Source: Quatrionicoccus australiensis
GTDB taxonomy: Bacteria; Pseudomonadota; Gammaproteobacteria; Burkholderiales; Rhodocyclaceae
Length of the DNA stretch: 64,000 nt
Direction of reading: 5' to 3'
Assembly: GCF_020510425.1 (NCBI RefSeq)
Contig: NZ_JAHBAH010000001.1
Span: 1,903,001 to 1,967,000 of the forward strand
A model generated the notes under the pieces. The model did no database searches, was not told where the DNA came from, and saw only the letters and a program-made list of their open reading frames with translations. The stretch's first letter is position 1; each line of letters opens with the position of its first letter. Position numbers and translations under genes: made by a program. Positions 56,492 to 64,000 of the stretch are shown here, one piece after another.

Positions 56492-57043
56492 TCAGAACTC
56501 GCCGCGACCGTCGGCACCCTTGTAAAGGATGTCGGCACGACGGTTTTCCGCCCAGGCGGCTTCGTCATGACCATCGCTCTTCGGCTTTTCTTCGCCGAGG
56601 CTGACCGATTCAACCTGGTCTTCACGGGCGCCGAGCAGGGTCAGCGAACGACGCACGGCATCGGCACGCTTCTGGCCGAGCGACAGGTTGTATTCACGGC
56701 TGCCGCGCTCGTCGGTGTTGCCTTGCAGCAGGACCTTGAAGCCACGGTTGGCAACCAGATACTTGGCGTGGGCGGCAACCAGATCCTTGTACTCGCCCTT
56801 GACTTCGTAGCTGTCCAGATCGAAGAAGATGCTGCGCTTGGCCAGCGCGCTCTTCGGATCAGTCAGTTCACGCGGCAGGCCGTTGGCATCAACGCCACCG
56901 GCAATCACCGGGGCGACACCGGTGCTGGCACCCGAGCCGCCACGCGACTCGACCGGTGCACCGGAATTTTCATCAGGAATCGGGGTGGAGCTGCAACCAA
57001 CGATGAGTGCGGAAAGCAGGGCGGGGATAAATAATTTTTTCAC
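56492..57043 (-). CDS. pal: Peptidoglycan-associated lipoprotein Pal
   Basis: A 183-residue lipoprotein with lipobox LIVGC (Cys17 acylated) and an OmpA-like peptidoglycan-binding domain (residues 75-175; LLQGNTDERGSREYNLSLGQKR, in part). It links the outer membrane to the cell wall and is the partner of TolB. It lies between tolB and cpoB. Confidence 0.97.
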   Translation of the reverse strand: MKKLFIPALLSALIVGCSSTPIPDENSGAPVESRGGSGASTGVAPVIAGGVDANGLPRELTDPKSALAKRSIFFDLDSYEVKGEYKDLVAAHAKYLVANRGFKVLLQGNTDERGSREYNLSLGQKRADAVRRSLTLLGAREDQVESVSLGEEKPKSDGHDEAAWAENRRADILYKGADGRGEF

Positions 57044-57061
57044 AACATTCTCCGGGAGGGA

Positions 57062-58333
57062 TTATTGATAGAACGGGCCCCAGGCCGGTTCGCGCACATC
57101 ACCTGCGGCGACCGAGAGGCGCTGTTTGATCCTGCCATCGCTGGACACAGCCGATAGTACGCCGCGCCCGCCGACTTCAGTGGCGATCAGGATCATGCGG
57201 CTGTTGGGGGCGAAACTTGGCGATTCGTCCTTGTGGGAATCCGTCAGCACCTGCACCTGGCGACTGGCCAGATCCATAACTGCCAACTGGAAGCGACCTT
57301 CGCGCCGGGCAATGAATGCCAGGCTCTTGCCATCCGGCGACGGGCGCGGCGAGACGTTGTAACTGCCCTCGAAAGTGATGCGCTGGGAATCACCGCCATT
57401 GGCGCCAACCCGGTAGATCTGCGGGCTGCCACCGCGATCCGAGGTGAAATAAATGCTGCCGCCATCGGCCGAGTAACGCGGTTCGGTATCGATGCCACCC
57501 GACTGGGTCAGGCGCTGAACGCCGCTGCCGTCGGCATTGACCGCATAAAGCTGCGAATTGCCGTCCTTGGAGAGAACGACGGCGAGGCGACGGCCATCCG
57601 GCGACCAGGCCGGCGCCGAATTGGAGCCCTTGAAATTGGCCACAATCTGGCGTTGACCGGAGGTGATCGAATGCACGTAGATCACCGGCTTCTTCTTCTC
57701 GAAGGACACATAGGCCAGCTTGCTGCCGTCCGGCGACCAGGTCGGCGAGATGATCGGTTCGGTCGAGGTCAGCGCGGTGGCGGCGCCCTGGCCGTCAGCA
57801 TCGGCGATCTGCAGCAGGAACTGGCCGCGCGCCTTGACGACATAGGCGATGCGGGTCGAGAAGACGCCCTTCTCGCCGGTCAGCTTTTCGTAGATGTAAT
57901 CGGCAATACGATGCCCAGCGGCGCGCAATTGCTGGTTGCTGGTCACGTAGACCGCGCCGCCCAGCGCCACACCCTTTTGCGTGTCATAGATCCGGAAGCG
58001 CGCTTCCATGCGGCCATCCGGGCTGCGCAGCAGGCTGCCGGCAGCGAGTGCATCGGAACCCTTGCTCTTCCAGTCGGCAAAATTGACCGGTGAATTTTCA
58101 TCGAGCGCGACGCCGGTCGTATCGACCAGCTTGAACAGGCCGCTGCGCTCGAGATCGGAACGCACGGTCGAGGTGACGATGCGCGAGGCCGTCGCATCGC
58201 CGAGAAAATCGGCAATGGCGACCGGAATGCGATTGGCACCGGCACCGGTGATCTCGATCGAAAGCTGGGCCTGGGCCAGTGCACTCAGGCAGAGCGCAAA
58301 CAGAACGAGGAAATATCGGGAGATTTTATGCAT
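57062..58333 (-). CDS. tolB: Tol-Pal system protein TolB
   Basis: A 423-residue periplasmic protein: signal peptide (MHKISRYFLVLFALCLSALAQA), an N-terminal domain with the IAxFxG-type segment, and a six-bladed WD-like beta-propeller with repeats of the form SPTWSPDG, APAWSPDG, NVSPRPSPDG. An alternative start at 58342 adds three residues. Neither start has a strong ribosome site; coupling to tolA is likely. Confidence 0.95.
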   Translation of the reverse strand: MHKISRYFLVLFALCLSALAQAQLSIEITGAGANRIPVAIADFLGDATASRIVTSTVRSDLERSGLFKLVDTTGVALDENSPVNFADWKSKGSDALAAGSLLRSPDGRMEARFRIYDTQKGVALGGAVYVTSNQQLRAAGHRIADYIYEKLTGEKGVFSTRIAYVVKARGQFLLQIADADGQGAATALTSTEPIISPTWSPDGSKLAYVSFEKKKPVIYVHSITSGQRQIVANFKGSNSAPAWSPDGRRLAVVLSKDGNSQLYAVNADGSGVQRLTQSGGIDTEPRYSADGGSIYFTSDRGGSPQIYRVGANGGDSQRITFEGSYNVSPRPSPDGKSLAFIARREGRFQLAVMDLASRQVQVLTDSHKDESPSFAPNSRMILIATEVGGRGVLSAVSSDGRIKQRLSVAAGDVREPAWGPFYQ

Positions 58334-58364
58334 GTCGTTCATTTTCAATAAGTTTCGCGCGATT

Positions 58365-59177
58365 TTACTCTTCAAACGGCTTGTATTTGATTTCGAGCGT
58401 GCGCTGGAAAAGCGATGCGTCGTCCGGCTTGGGCAGGGGCGAGGATTTGCGGATAGCAGCTTCGATCGCCCGATCCAGCGCGGGATTACCACTGGATCGC
58501 TTTAGTTTGACGTCCAGAATTTCATGCGATGGCAGCTGACTGACCTCGAACACAGCTTCGGGATTGCCCTGTATTCCCGGTGGCAGCATGGAAAGATTGC
58601 TTTTGATTTTCACCCGGATCTTGTTCACGTAATCCGCCAAACCGCGCTTGTTCGCCGACGCCCGCTGTTCGGCTTCCGCTGCCGCCGCGTTGGCCATCTG
58701 CTGTGCCGAAGCCGTCGCCTTGGCGGTCGACGCCTTCAACTGATTGGTTTCCCTGGCCAATTCCTTGTCGAAATCGAATTTCGGCGCATCCGGCTTTTTC
58801 GGCTCGGGCTTGGGGGGCTCGGGTTTCTTCGGTTCCGGCTTGGGCGGTTCGGGCTTAGGCTCGGGTTTCTTGGGTTCGGGCTTTTTCTTGTCTTCCTTGA
58901 CCACGATATCCGGCTTTTTCAGCACGGGTTCGGGCTTAGGCTCGACCTTGGGCAAGGGCTTCGGTTCCGGCCGTACCTCCGGTTCGGGCGGCGGCGGAGG
59001 TGGCGGTTGCAACGCAGGGACCGGACGGGCCGACCACAGTTCGACTTCCATCACTTCCGGCGGACTGCGCTTCCACTGCACACCGAGGAAGAGCGCCGCG
59101 ATCAGCCCGACGTGCACCACGAAGGTGAACGCCAATGCGTATTTCTTGCCGGGCTCTTCAGGGCGCTGGTCGATCAT
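58365..59177 (-). CDS. tolA: Tol-Pal system protein TolA
   Basis: A 270-residue inner-membrane protein: one membrane anchor (about residues 15-33), a long proline/lysine/glutamate-rich periplasmic rod (about 50-130) and a TonB-like C-terminal domain (180-270). The rod here is a PEPKPEPKKPEPPKP-type repeat rather than the helical EAKKKAE rod of E. coli. It bridges TolQR to TolB and Pal. It is 5 bases after tolR. Confidence 0.95.
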   Translation of the reverse strand: MIDQRPEEPGKKYALAFTFVVHVGLIAALFLGVQWKRSPPEVMEVELWSARPVPALQPPPPPPPEPEVRPEPKPLPKVEPKPEPVLKKPDIVVKEDKKKPEPKKPEPKPEPPKPEPKKPEPPKPEPKKPDAPKFDFDKELARETNQLKASTAKATASAQQMANAAAAEAEQRASANKRGLADYVNKIRVKIKSNLSMLPPGIQGNPEAVFEVSQLPSHEILDVKLKRSSGNPALDRAIEAAIRKSSPLPKPDDASLFQRTLEIKYKPFEE

Positions 59178-59182
59178 GAATG

Positions 59183-59587
59183 CTATTTGCTGCCGGTTTC
59201 CAGGCCAACCTTGGCAAAGCCCAGCCGCTTGACCTCATCGAGCACTTCAATGACGTTCTTGAACTGGGTTTCCTTGTCGCCGGCGACCAGGACGGCAATT
59301 TCCTCGTCACCTTCCTTGAGGGAACTCAGCTGTTCCTTCATTTCCCTGACACCCTTGACCTTGGTTTCTTTGCCGCTGACGTTGAACACCGCAAGACTGC
59401 CATCCGCCTGGACTTCAACCTTGACGTACTTGGCCGGCTTCTGCGAAGCGGCGCCGGTGGTCGGCAGGTCGACCGAACCGGTCGTCATCATCGGCGTCGT
59501 CACCATGAAGATGACGAGCAATACGAGCATCACGTCGATATACGGAACGACGTTGATCTCGGCTTTGAGTCGGCGCTGGCGCATCAC
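59183..59587 (-). CDS. tolR: Tol-Pal system proton-channel subunit TolR
   Basis: A 134-residue ExbD/TolR protein with one N-terminal membrane helix containing the proton-binding Asp ([15 protein letters not shown]) and a periplasmic domain. It is separated from tolQ by 106 bases, an unusually long gap for this gene pair. Confidence 0.96.
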   Translation of the reverse strand: MMRQRRLKAEINVVPYIDVMLVLLVIFMVTTPMMTTGSVDLPTTGAASQKPAKYVKVEVQADGSLAVFNVSGKETKVKGVREMKEQLSSLKEGDEEIAVLVAGDKETQFKNVIEVLDEVKRLGFAKVGLETGSK

Positions 59588-59693
59588 AGCTCCCGTGAAA
59601 ATCGATCACGCGCAGCGCTGGGCAGGCGGCGAGTGAGACAGTGCTGCGCGCACGGCGAAGGAGCCAACGAAGTCAGCGCAAGCGTGGCCATTT

Positions 59694-60371
59694 TTAACGC
59701 ATCTGCCGTTGCAGGATGTTGGAGAACTCTTCCATGAACGACTCGTAACGCACCGCGAGGCGGTCGATGTCGTGCGAGAAGCGGTTATAGGCGAGCACCG
59801 CCGGAATCGCCGCGAACAGGCCGATGGCGGTGGCGACCAGCGCTTCGGCAATACCCGGCGCGACGGACGACAGCGTCGCCTGGCCGACATTGGAGAGGCC
59901 GCGGAAGGCATGCATGATGCCCCACACCGTACCGAACAGACCGACATACGGCGATACCGAACCAACCGAGGCGAGGAAGGAGAGGTGCGACTCGAGCGCA
60001 TCCATCTCGCGCTGGAAGGTGGCGCGCATGGCGCGGCGCGAACCATCGACGATGTCCTTCGGATCGAGGTTCTTCTGGCCCTTGAGCTTGGTGAATTCGC
60101 GGAAGCCGGCCTCGAAGATGCGTTCCATGGAACCGGCGTGGTGACGGTCGTTGACCGCGCTGTTGTAGAGATTGTTGAGATCACCGCCGGACCAGAAGTC
60201 GCGCTCGAAATTTTCGGTCTTGGCGCGCGCCTGGCGCACCGAGAACCACTTCATCGCGATGTAGTACCAGGACATGCAGGAGACGCCGGCGAGCAGCGCC
60301 ATGACGACCTGCACCACCGCGCTGGCGTGCAGGATGAGCTGGAGGATGGAAAGGTCCTGGGTGACGTTCAT
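59694..60371 (-). CDS. tolQ: Tol-Pal system proton-channel subunit TolQ
   Basis: A 225-residue ExbB/TolQ/MotA-family protein with three membrane segments (about residues 15-40, 130-155, 165-190). The conserved GLFGTVWGIMHAF loop and Thr/Pro residues of the channel are present. It uses the proton gradient with TolR to energise TolA. It overlaps ybgC by 4 bases. Confidence 0.97.
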   Translation of the reverse strand: MNVTQDLSILQLILHASAVVQVVMALLAGVSCMSWYYIAMKWFSVRQARAKTENFERDFWSGGDLNNLYNSAVNDRHHAGSMERIFEAGFREFTKLKGQKNLDPKDIVDGSRRAMRATFQREMDALESHLSFLASVGSVSPYVGLFGTVWGIMHAFRGLSNVGQATLSSVAPGIAEALVATAIGLFAAIPAVLAYNRFSHDIDRLAVRYESFMEEFSNILQRQMR

Positions 60372-60790
60372 TTAAGGGTTTCCAGTTTGCTGTGCAGGAA
60401 TTCGGGAATCGCGGAAGGCGTCATCGTCGCCATGTTGACACAGGCAATCTCGACCGAGCCGGTGACCAGCTCTTCATCACCGCGCCGGACATGCTGGCGG
60501 AAGACGACGCGGACGCGGGTCAGCTTTTCGACTTCGAGGCCGACGGTCAGCTCGTCGTCGAGGCGGGCCGGCTTGAGATATTCACAGCTTGCCTTGCGGG
60601 CAACGAAGCCAATACCGGCATCGGCCGCCAGTTGCGACTGGTCGTGACCGGCAAAACGCATCCACTCGGTGCGGCAGCGTTCGAAGAATTTCAGGTAATT
60701 GGCGTAATAAACGACCCCGCCGGCATCGGTATCCTCGTAATAGACGCGCACGGGGATCGAAAAGGCGTTGGGCTTGGGCTCGTATTTCAT
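60368..60790 (-). CDS. ybgC: Tol-Pal associated acyl-CoA thioesterase YbgC
   Basis: A 140-residue hot-dog-fold thioesterase: VYYEDTDAGGVVYYANYLKFFER carries the catalytic Asp (in part). It acts on short or phospholipid-related acyl thioesters. First gene of ybgC-tolQRAB-pal-cpoB. An ordinary promoter, TAAAAT just upstream of the start, is plausible but weak. Confidence 0.95.
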   Translation of the reverse strand: MKYEPKPNAFSIPVRVYYEDTDAGGVVYYANYLKFFERCRTEWMRFAGHDQSQLAADAGIGFVARKASCEYLKPARLDDELTVGLEVEKLTRVRVVFRQHVRRGDEELVTGSVEIACVNMATMTPSAIPEFLHSKLETLK

Positions 60791-61019
60791 CGTGCGATTT
60801 TACCTTGCGCTGCAACAATAGTATGTAACGGTGTGTTTCCTTGCTGATTTTCGCGTCGACCGCTCAGCAGCAATGCCTGGAAACATCCCGGTCACACAGC
60901 GATACACCGGCTTACATTCGCACTGACATCCAGGCGGTAACCAGCGGCGTTATTCGGCACAAGGCGCTGCAATATCGCAGCACCGGAAAACCAAACCACC
61001 CCGCTCAAGGAGATTCAAA

Positions 61020-61352
61020 ATGTTCAAGTCCATCATCACTCTTGCTGTTGCCGCTGGTTTCGCTTCTGCCGCTTTCGCCCAGGCGCCGGCCGCCGCGCCT
61101 GCCGCCGCACCGACTGCCAAGGTCGTCGCCCCGGCCGCTGCTGCCGTCGAAAAGAAGGTTGAAGCACCGAAGGCTGCCGAAGCCGTCAAGACCGAAGCCG
61201 TGAAGAGCGCCGCTCCGGTCAAGGCCGAAGCTGCCCCGGTCGCGGAAAGCAAGCCGGCCAAGAAGGCCCACAAGGCAAAGAAGGCTGCCAAGGCTGAAGC
61301 CGCCGCCACGGTTGCTCCGGCGGTTGCCCCGGCTGCTGCAAGCGTCAAGTAA
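61020..61352 (+). CDS. Small exported Ala/Lys-rich protein
   Basis: A 110-residue protein: signal peptide (MFKSIITLAVAAGFASAAFAQ) then a low-complexity chain of Ala, Pro, Lys, Glu and Val (e.g. EKKVEAPKAAEAVKTEAVK, KPAKKAHKAKKAAKAEA). It has no recognisable domain. It is preceded by AAGGAG and followed by a strong terminator, so it is a genuine single-gene unit. It resembles small histone-H1-like or PHA/phasin-like extended proteins in composition only. Function unknown. Confidence 0.78.
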   Translation: MFKSIITLAVAAGFASAAFAQAPAAAPAAAPTAKVVAPAAAAVEKKVEAPKAAEAVKTEAVKSAAPVKAEAAPVAESKPAKKAHKAKKAAKAEAAATVAPAVAPAAASVK

Positions 61353-61367
61353 GCGCATCTCCCGAAC

Positions 61368-61401
61368 AAAAAAGCCCCGGATGGAAGTCCGGGGCTTTTT
61401 T
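61368..61401. terminator. Bidirectional rho-independent terminator
   Basis: GCCCCGGA (61374-61381) and TCCGGGGC (61388-61395), flanked by A6 and T6. It serves the small exported protein gene and ruvB from the other side. Confidence 0.94.
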
Positions 61402-61421
61402 GCGTCGACCGTCTGGCGAGA

Positions 61422-62480
61422 CTATTCGTCGGCGAGCAGGTCGCGCACCACGGCGCTGTTCGGCTCGGCCAGACCGAGATGGCGATAGATGGCCGGCGTC
61501 GCGATGCGGCCGCGCAGCGTGCGCTGCAGGTAGCCCTGCTGGATCAGGTAAGGCTCGAGCACGTCCTCGATGGTATCGCGTGCTTCGCCAATCGCGGCCG
61601 CGATGTTGTCCACGCCGACCGGACCACCGCCGAACTTGTCGATGATGGCGGAAAGCAGCTTGCGGTCCATGATGTCGAGCCCGGCCGGGTCAACGTCGAG
61701 CATGTGCAGCGCGGCATCGGCGACCGGGCGGGTGATGCTGCCGTCAGCCTTGACCTCCGCATAGTCGCGCACCCGCCGCAGCAGGCGGTTGGCGATACGC
61801 GGCGTACCGCGCGAGCGCTTGGCGATTTCGAGTGCACCTTCCGGGTCGATCGGCGCATTGAGCAGCGAAGCCGAACGGCTGACGATGCTCTGCAATTCCT
61901 GCGCGTTGTAGAACTCGAGGCGGGCGACGATGCCGAAACGGTCGCGCAGCGGATTGGTCAGCATGCCGGCCCGGGTCGTCGCGCCGATCAGCGTGAACGG
62001 CGGCAGGTCGAGCTTGACCGAGCGCGCCGCCGGCCCTTCGCCGATCATGATGTCGATCTGGAAATCTTCCAGCGCCGGGTAGAGGATTTCCTCGACCACC
62101 GGGCTCAAGCGATGGATTTCGTCGATGAACAGCACGTCGTGCGGCTCGAGATTGGTCAGGATCGCCGCCAGGTCGCCGGCGCGTTCGAGCACCGGCCCCG
62201 AGGTCTGGCGCATGTTGACGCCCATTTCGTGGGCGACGATGTGGGCCAGCGTCGTCTTGCCGAGGCCGGGCGGACCGAAGAGCAAGACGTGATCGAGCGA
62301 GTCGCCACGATTCTTGGCAGCCTGGATGAAGATTTCCAGCTGTTCGCGGATTTTCACCTGGCCGGTGTAATCGGCCAGGCGCTTCGGGCGCAGCGCACGT
62401 TCGAGGGCTTCTTCCTGCGCCGATTTGCTCTGCGGCGCGATGATGCGCTCGACCGCCACCAGTTTGTCGGTTTCGATCAT
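61422..62480 (-). CDS. ruvB: Holliday junction branch-migration helicase RuvB
   Basis: A 352-residue AAA+ ATPase: Walker [13 protein letters not shown], Walker B FIDEIHRL, sensor ATTRAGML and arginine finger in [15 protein letters not shown], with a C-terminal winged helix. It is the motor of the RuvAB complex. It overlaps the permease gene by 4 bases. Confidence 0.98.
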   Translation of the reverse strand: MIETDKLVAVERIIAPQSKSAQEEALERALRPKRLADYTGQVKIREQLEIFIQAAKNRGDSLDHVLLFGPPGLGKTTLAHIVAHEMGVNMRQTSGPVLERAGDLAAILTNLEPHDVLFIDEIHRLSPVVEEILYPALEDFQIDIMIGEGPAARSVKLDLPPFTLIGATTRAGMLTNPLRDRFGIVARLEFYNAQELQSIVSRSASLLNAPIDPEGALEIAKRSRGTPRIANRLLRRVRDYAEVKADGSITRPVADAALHMLDVDPAGLDIMDRKLLSAIIDKFGGGPVGVDNIAAAIGEARDTIEDVLEPYLIQQGYLQRTLRGRIATPAIYRHLGLAEPNSAVVRDLLADE

Positions 62481-63532
62481 GCGGGGTCTTCCTCACGCGT
62501 CCAGCGCCCGAACAGCATGTGGCCGAGCGCCAGCAGCACCGGCCCGAGAAAAATGCCGATGAAGCCGAAAACCAGCACGCCACCGAGCACACCGAGGCCG
62601 ATCAGCAGGATGGAAATGCCGGCGCCGCGGGCGATCAGGACGGGCTTGACGAAATTATCGATGCTGCTGATCACGAACAGACCGTAAAGCACCATGAAAA
62701 TCGCCCAGCCGGTCTGGTCCTGGGCGTACAGCCAGGCAGCAGCACCGCCCCAGATCAGGGGTGGGCCGATCGGGATCATCGACAGGAAAAAAGTGGCAAA
62801 GCCGAGCAGCATCGCAGCCGGCACACCGGCAATCAGGAAACCGATCGTCGCCACCGCGCCCTGCGCTGCCGCCGTGCCGACAATACCGAGCATGACGCCG
62901 ATCACCGTGCCGCGCGTCTTTTCCAGCATTTCTTCGCCCAGTTCACCACCCAGCTTGTGAGCACCCACTTTCAGTGCATTGCTCACTTTGGCACCATCAC
63001 GATAAAGGAAAAACACCACGAACAGAACCAGCGCCAGCTGCAACAGACCATTGGCGGCAATACCGCCGAGCGCCAGCGCAAACTGGCGGGCTGGCCCGCC
63101 CAGTTGCTTGACCAGCGCATTCAGCTCATCGCGATTACTCGCGATGTTGTGCCAGAACGCCTGGATTTCGCCGCCAAAGAACGGTAGACCGCTGAGCCAG
63201 GCCGGCGGGTCAAGCGGCATACCCTGTTCGACATAGGGTTTGACCAGGGCGATCAGCTTGTCGACGCCGTGCGCCAGGCTGCCGGCCAGGAAAACCGTCG
63301 GCAGCAGCATGATCAGCACGAGGAGCAGGGTCATCAGCGTGGCGCCCAGGGTGTCGCGTCCGCCAAGGCGGGGCAGCAGCTTTTCCGAATAGGCCGGCCA
63401 GGTGCAGATCCAGACCACGAAGGCAAAGAGCACGGCGCCGATCATCGGCCACAACACCGCCAGGCAGCCGACGATAAGCAGCACGACCAGCGCGACCTGC
63501 GCCAGTTGCTTGGGATTTTCGCTATTGAACAT
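62477..63532 (-). CDS. AI-2E family transporter (PerM/YdiK-like)
   Basis: A 351-residue membrane protein with about eight hydrophobic segments (e.g. [27 protein letters not shown] at 12-38, in part). The family motif is [16 protein letters not shown] in the C-terminal half. Members export AI-2 or act as Na+/H+-type antiporters; the substrate is not decidable here. It sits between ruvA and ruvB, overlapping both, and so is translationally coupled to them. Confidence 0.93.
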   Translation of the reverse strand: MFNSENPKQLAQVALVVLLIVGCLAVLWPMIGAVLFAFVVWICTWPAYSEKLLPRLGGRDTLGATLMTLLLVLIMLLPTVFLAGSLAHGVDKLIALVKPYVEQGMPLDPPAWLSGLPFFGGEIQAFWHNIASNRDELNALVKQLGGPARQFALALGGIAANGLLQLALVLFVVFFLYRDGAKVSNALKVGAHKLGGELGEEMLEKTRGTVIGVMLGIVGTAAAQGAVATIGFLIAGVPAAMLLGFATFFLSMIPIGPPLIWGGAAAWLYAQDQTGWAIFMVLYGLFVISSIDNFVKPVLIARGAGISILLIGLGVLGGVLVFGFIGIFLGPVLLALGHMLFGRWTREEDPA

Positions 63533-64000
63533 CAGACCTTGGAGAGCAGCTTGAGGGCCTGGCGGATACCGTCCGAGGTCCCGACATCGGCTGGCAGCAG
63601 CTTCATCGCTGAAGCCGCTTCCTTTTCGTTGTAGCCGAGCGCGAGCAGGGCGTTGGAAATGTCCTGTTTCGCATCGTCGACCGGTGAGCGGAGAGCGACG
63701 CCGGTGGTTTCGGCCAGCTTGCCCTTCAATTCGAGAAGCAGGCGTTCGGCCGTCTTCTTGCCGATGCCGGGAATCTTGATCAGGCGGCCGAGTTCCTGCT
63801 GCGCCACGGCCGCCGAAAGATCGCCAACCGACAGGCCGGAGAGTACCGACAGCGCGGTACGTGCGCCGATCCCGGAGACCTTGAGCAACTGGCGGAAGGC
63901 AAAGCGCTCGGCCTCGCTCAGGAAGCCGTAGAGATAATGCCCGTCCTCGCGCACCGCGAAGTGGGTGAGGAGCGTCGCCTTCTCGCCATTGGCCGGCAGG
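63532..64000 (-). CDS. ruvA: Holliday junction DNA-binding protein RuvA (C-terminal part, cut by window edge)
   Basis: The visible 156 residues cover the end of the OB domain ([19 protein letters not shown]), the two helix-hairpin-helix motifs ([34 protein letters not shown]), a linker and the C-terminal RuvB-binding three-helix domain. The frame continues to the window edge, so the N-terminus is missing. It overlaps the AI-2E gene by 1 base. Confidence 0.96.
   Translation of the reverse strand, partial: LPANGEKATLLTHFAVREDGHYLYGFLSEAERFAFRQLLKVSGIGARTALSVLSGLSVGDLSAAVAQQELGRLIKIPGIGKKTAERLLLELKGKLAETTGVALRSPVDDAKQDISNALLALGYNEKEAASAMKLLPADVGTSDGIRQALKLLSKV

Noticed and set aside
58780..58980. 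Repetitive stretch with GGCTCGGGTTT-type units, first read as a tandem DNA repeat
   Set aside because: It is the Pro/Lys/Glu-rich periplasmic rod of TolA, a coding repeat.

Overview
The window is GC-rich, densely packed chromosomal DNA from a Gram-negative bacterium. Gene content points to a betaproteobacterium, most likely a Rhodocyclales member of the Dechloromonas/Azonexus kind. The pointers are a hupSLCDFGHIJK-hyp hydrogenase operon, System I (Ccm) cytochrome c maturation, a methylmalonyl-CoA mutase/propionyl-CoA carboxylase operon, many GGDEF/EAL proteins and FNR-type sites. Genus assignment is inference from gene content, not from a database search. I see no tRNA, rRNA, CRISPR array, insertion sequence, prophage or integrase, so this looks like core chromosome with lineage-specific regulators.

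Layout. (1) 1-7714, minus strand: a group 1 uptake [NiFe]-hydrogenase operon. It runs from the Tat-exported small subunit through the large subunit, cytochrome b, protease and assembly factors to hypA, which is cut by the window edge. A sigma-54 type promoter precedes it. The small subunit carries the extra cysteines of oxygen-tolerant enzymes. (2) 8002-12996: a divergent 1664-residue CBS/PAS/GAF/GGDEF/EAL protein with a terminal CZB zinc domain. (3) 12981-15107: oxyR and a divergent di-heme cytochrome c peroxidase gene, with an OxyR-like box and an FNR-like box between them. (4) 15119-21808: ccmABCDEFGHI, preceded by a perfect FNR box and a well-placed -10. (5) 21877-24635: a DHH phosphoesterase and two unknown genes. 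(6) 24736-32330: mcm-meaB-pccB-pccA (propionyl-CoA to succinyl-CoA), with a divergent GntR regulator and a palindrome between. (7) 32361-38496: an Aer-like PAS protein with an overlapping chemoreceptor gene, acetate permease actP with yjcH, an enoyl-CoA hydratase homologue, TauE/SafE and an EVE protein. (8) 38517-39336: zapA with a ZapB-like partner and a probable 6S RNA gene. (9) 39429-45326: a cobalamin riboswitch followed by a TonB receptor, BtuCD-like transporter, adenosyltransferase and cobyrinate diamide synthase. (10) 45432-52133: a Tim44-domain protein, a frameshifted small membrane protein, an orphan HybE-family hydrogenase chaperone, SelO, a cNMP-EAL protein, a YeeE/YedE transporter and queC. 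(11) 52226-55673: a PAS-GGDEF-EAL protein, a PilZ protein and queE. (12) 55749-60790: the ybgC-tolQRAB-pal-cpoB cell-envelope operon. (13) 61020-64000: a small Ala/Lys-rich exported protein, then ruvB, an AI-2E-type permease and ruvA (cut by the window edge).

How it fits together: H2 oxidation through cytochrome b feeds the respiratory chain. The ccm genes mature the c-type cytochromes, including the peroxidase. FNR-type and OxyR-type sites link these to oxygen and peroxide status. Acetate uptake and propionate carboxylation feed central carbon metabolism. The B12 uptake/salvage cluster supplies the cofactor of methylmalonyl-CoA mutase. Three GGDEF/EAL-type proteins and one PilZ protein indicate extensive c-di-GMP signalling. 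A short palindromic word (core GTCGACC) recurs across the window, including in several narrow intergenic gaps, and I cannot explain it.
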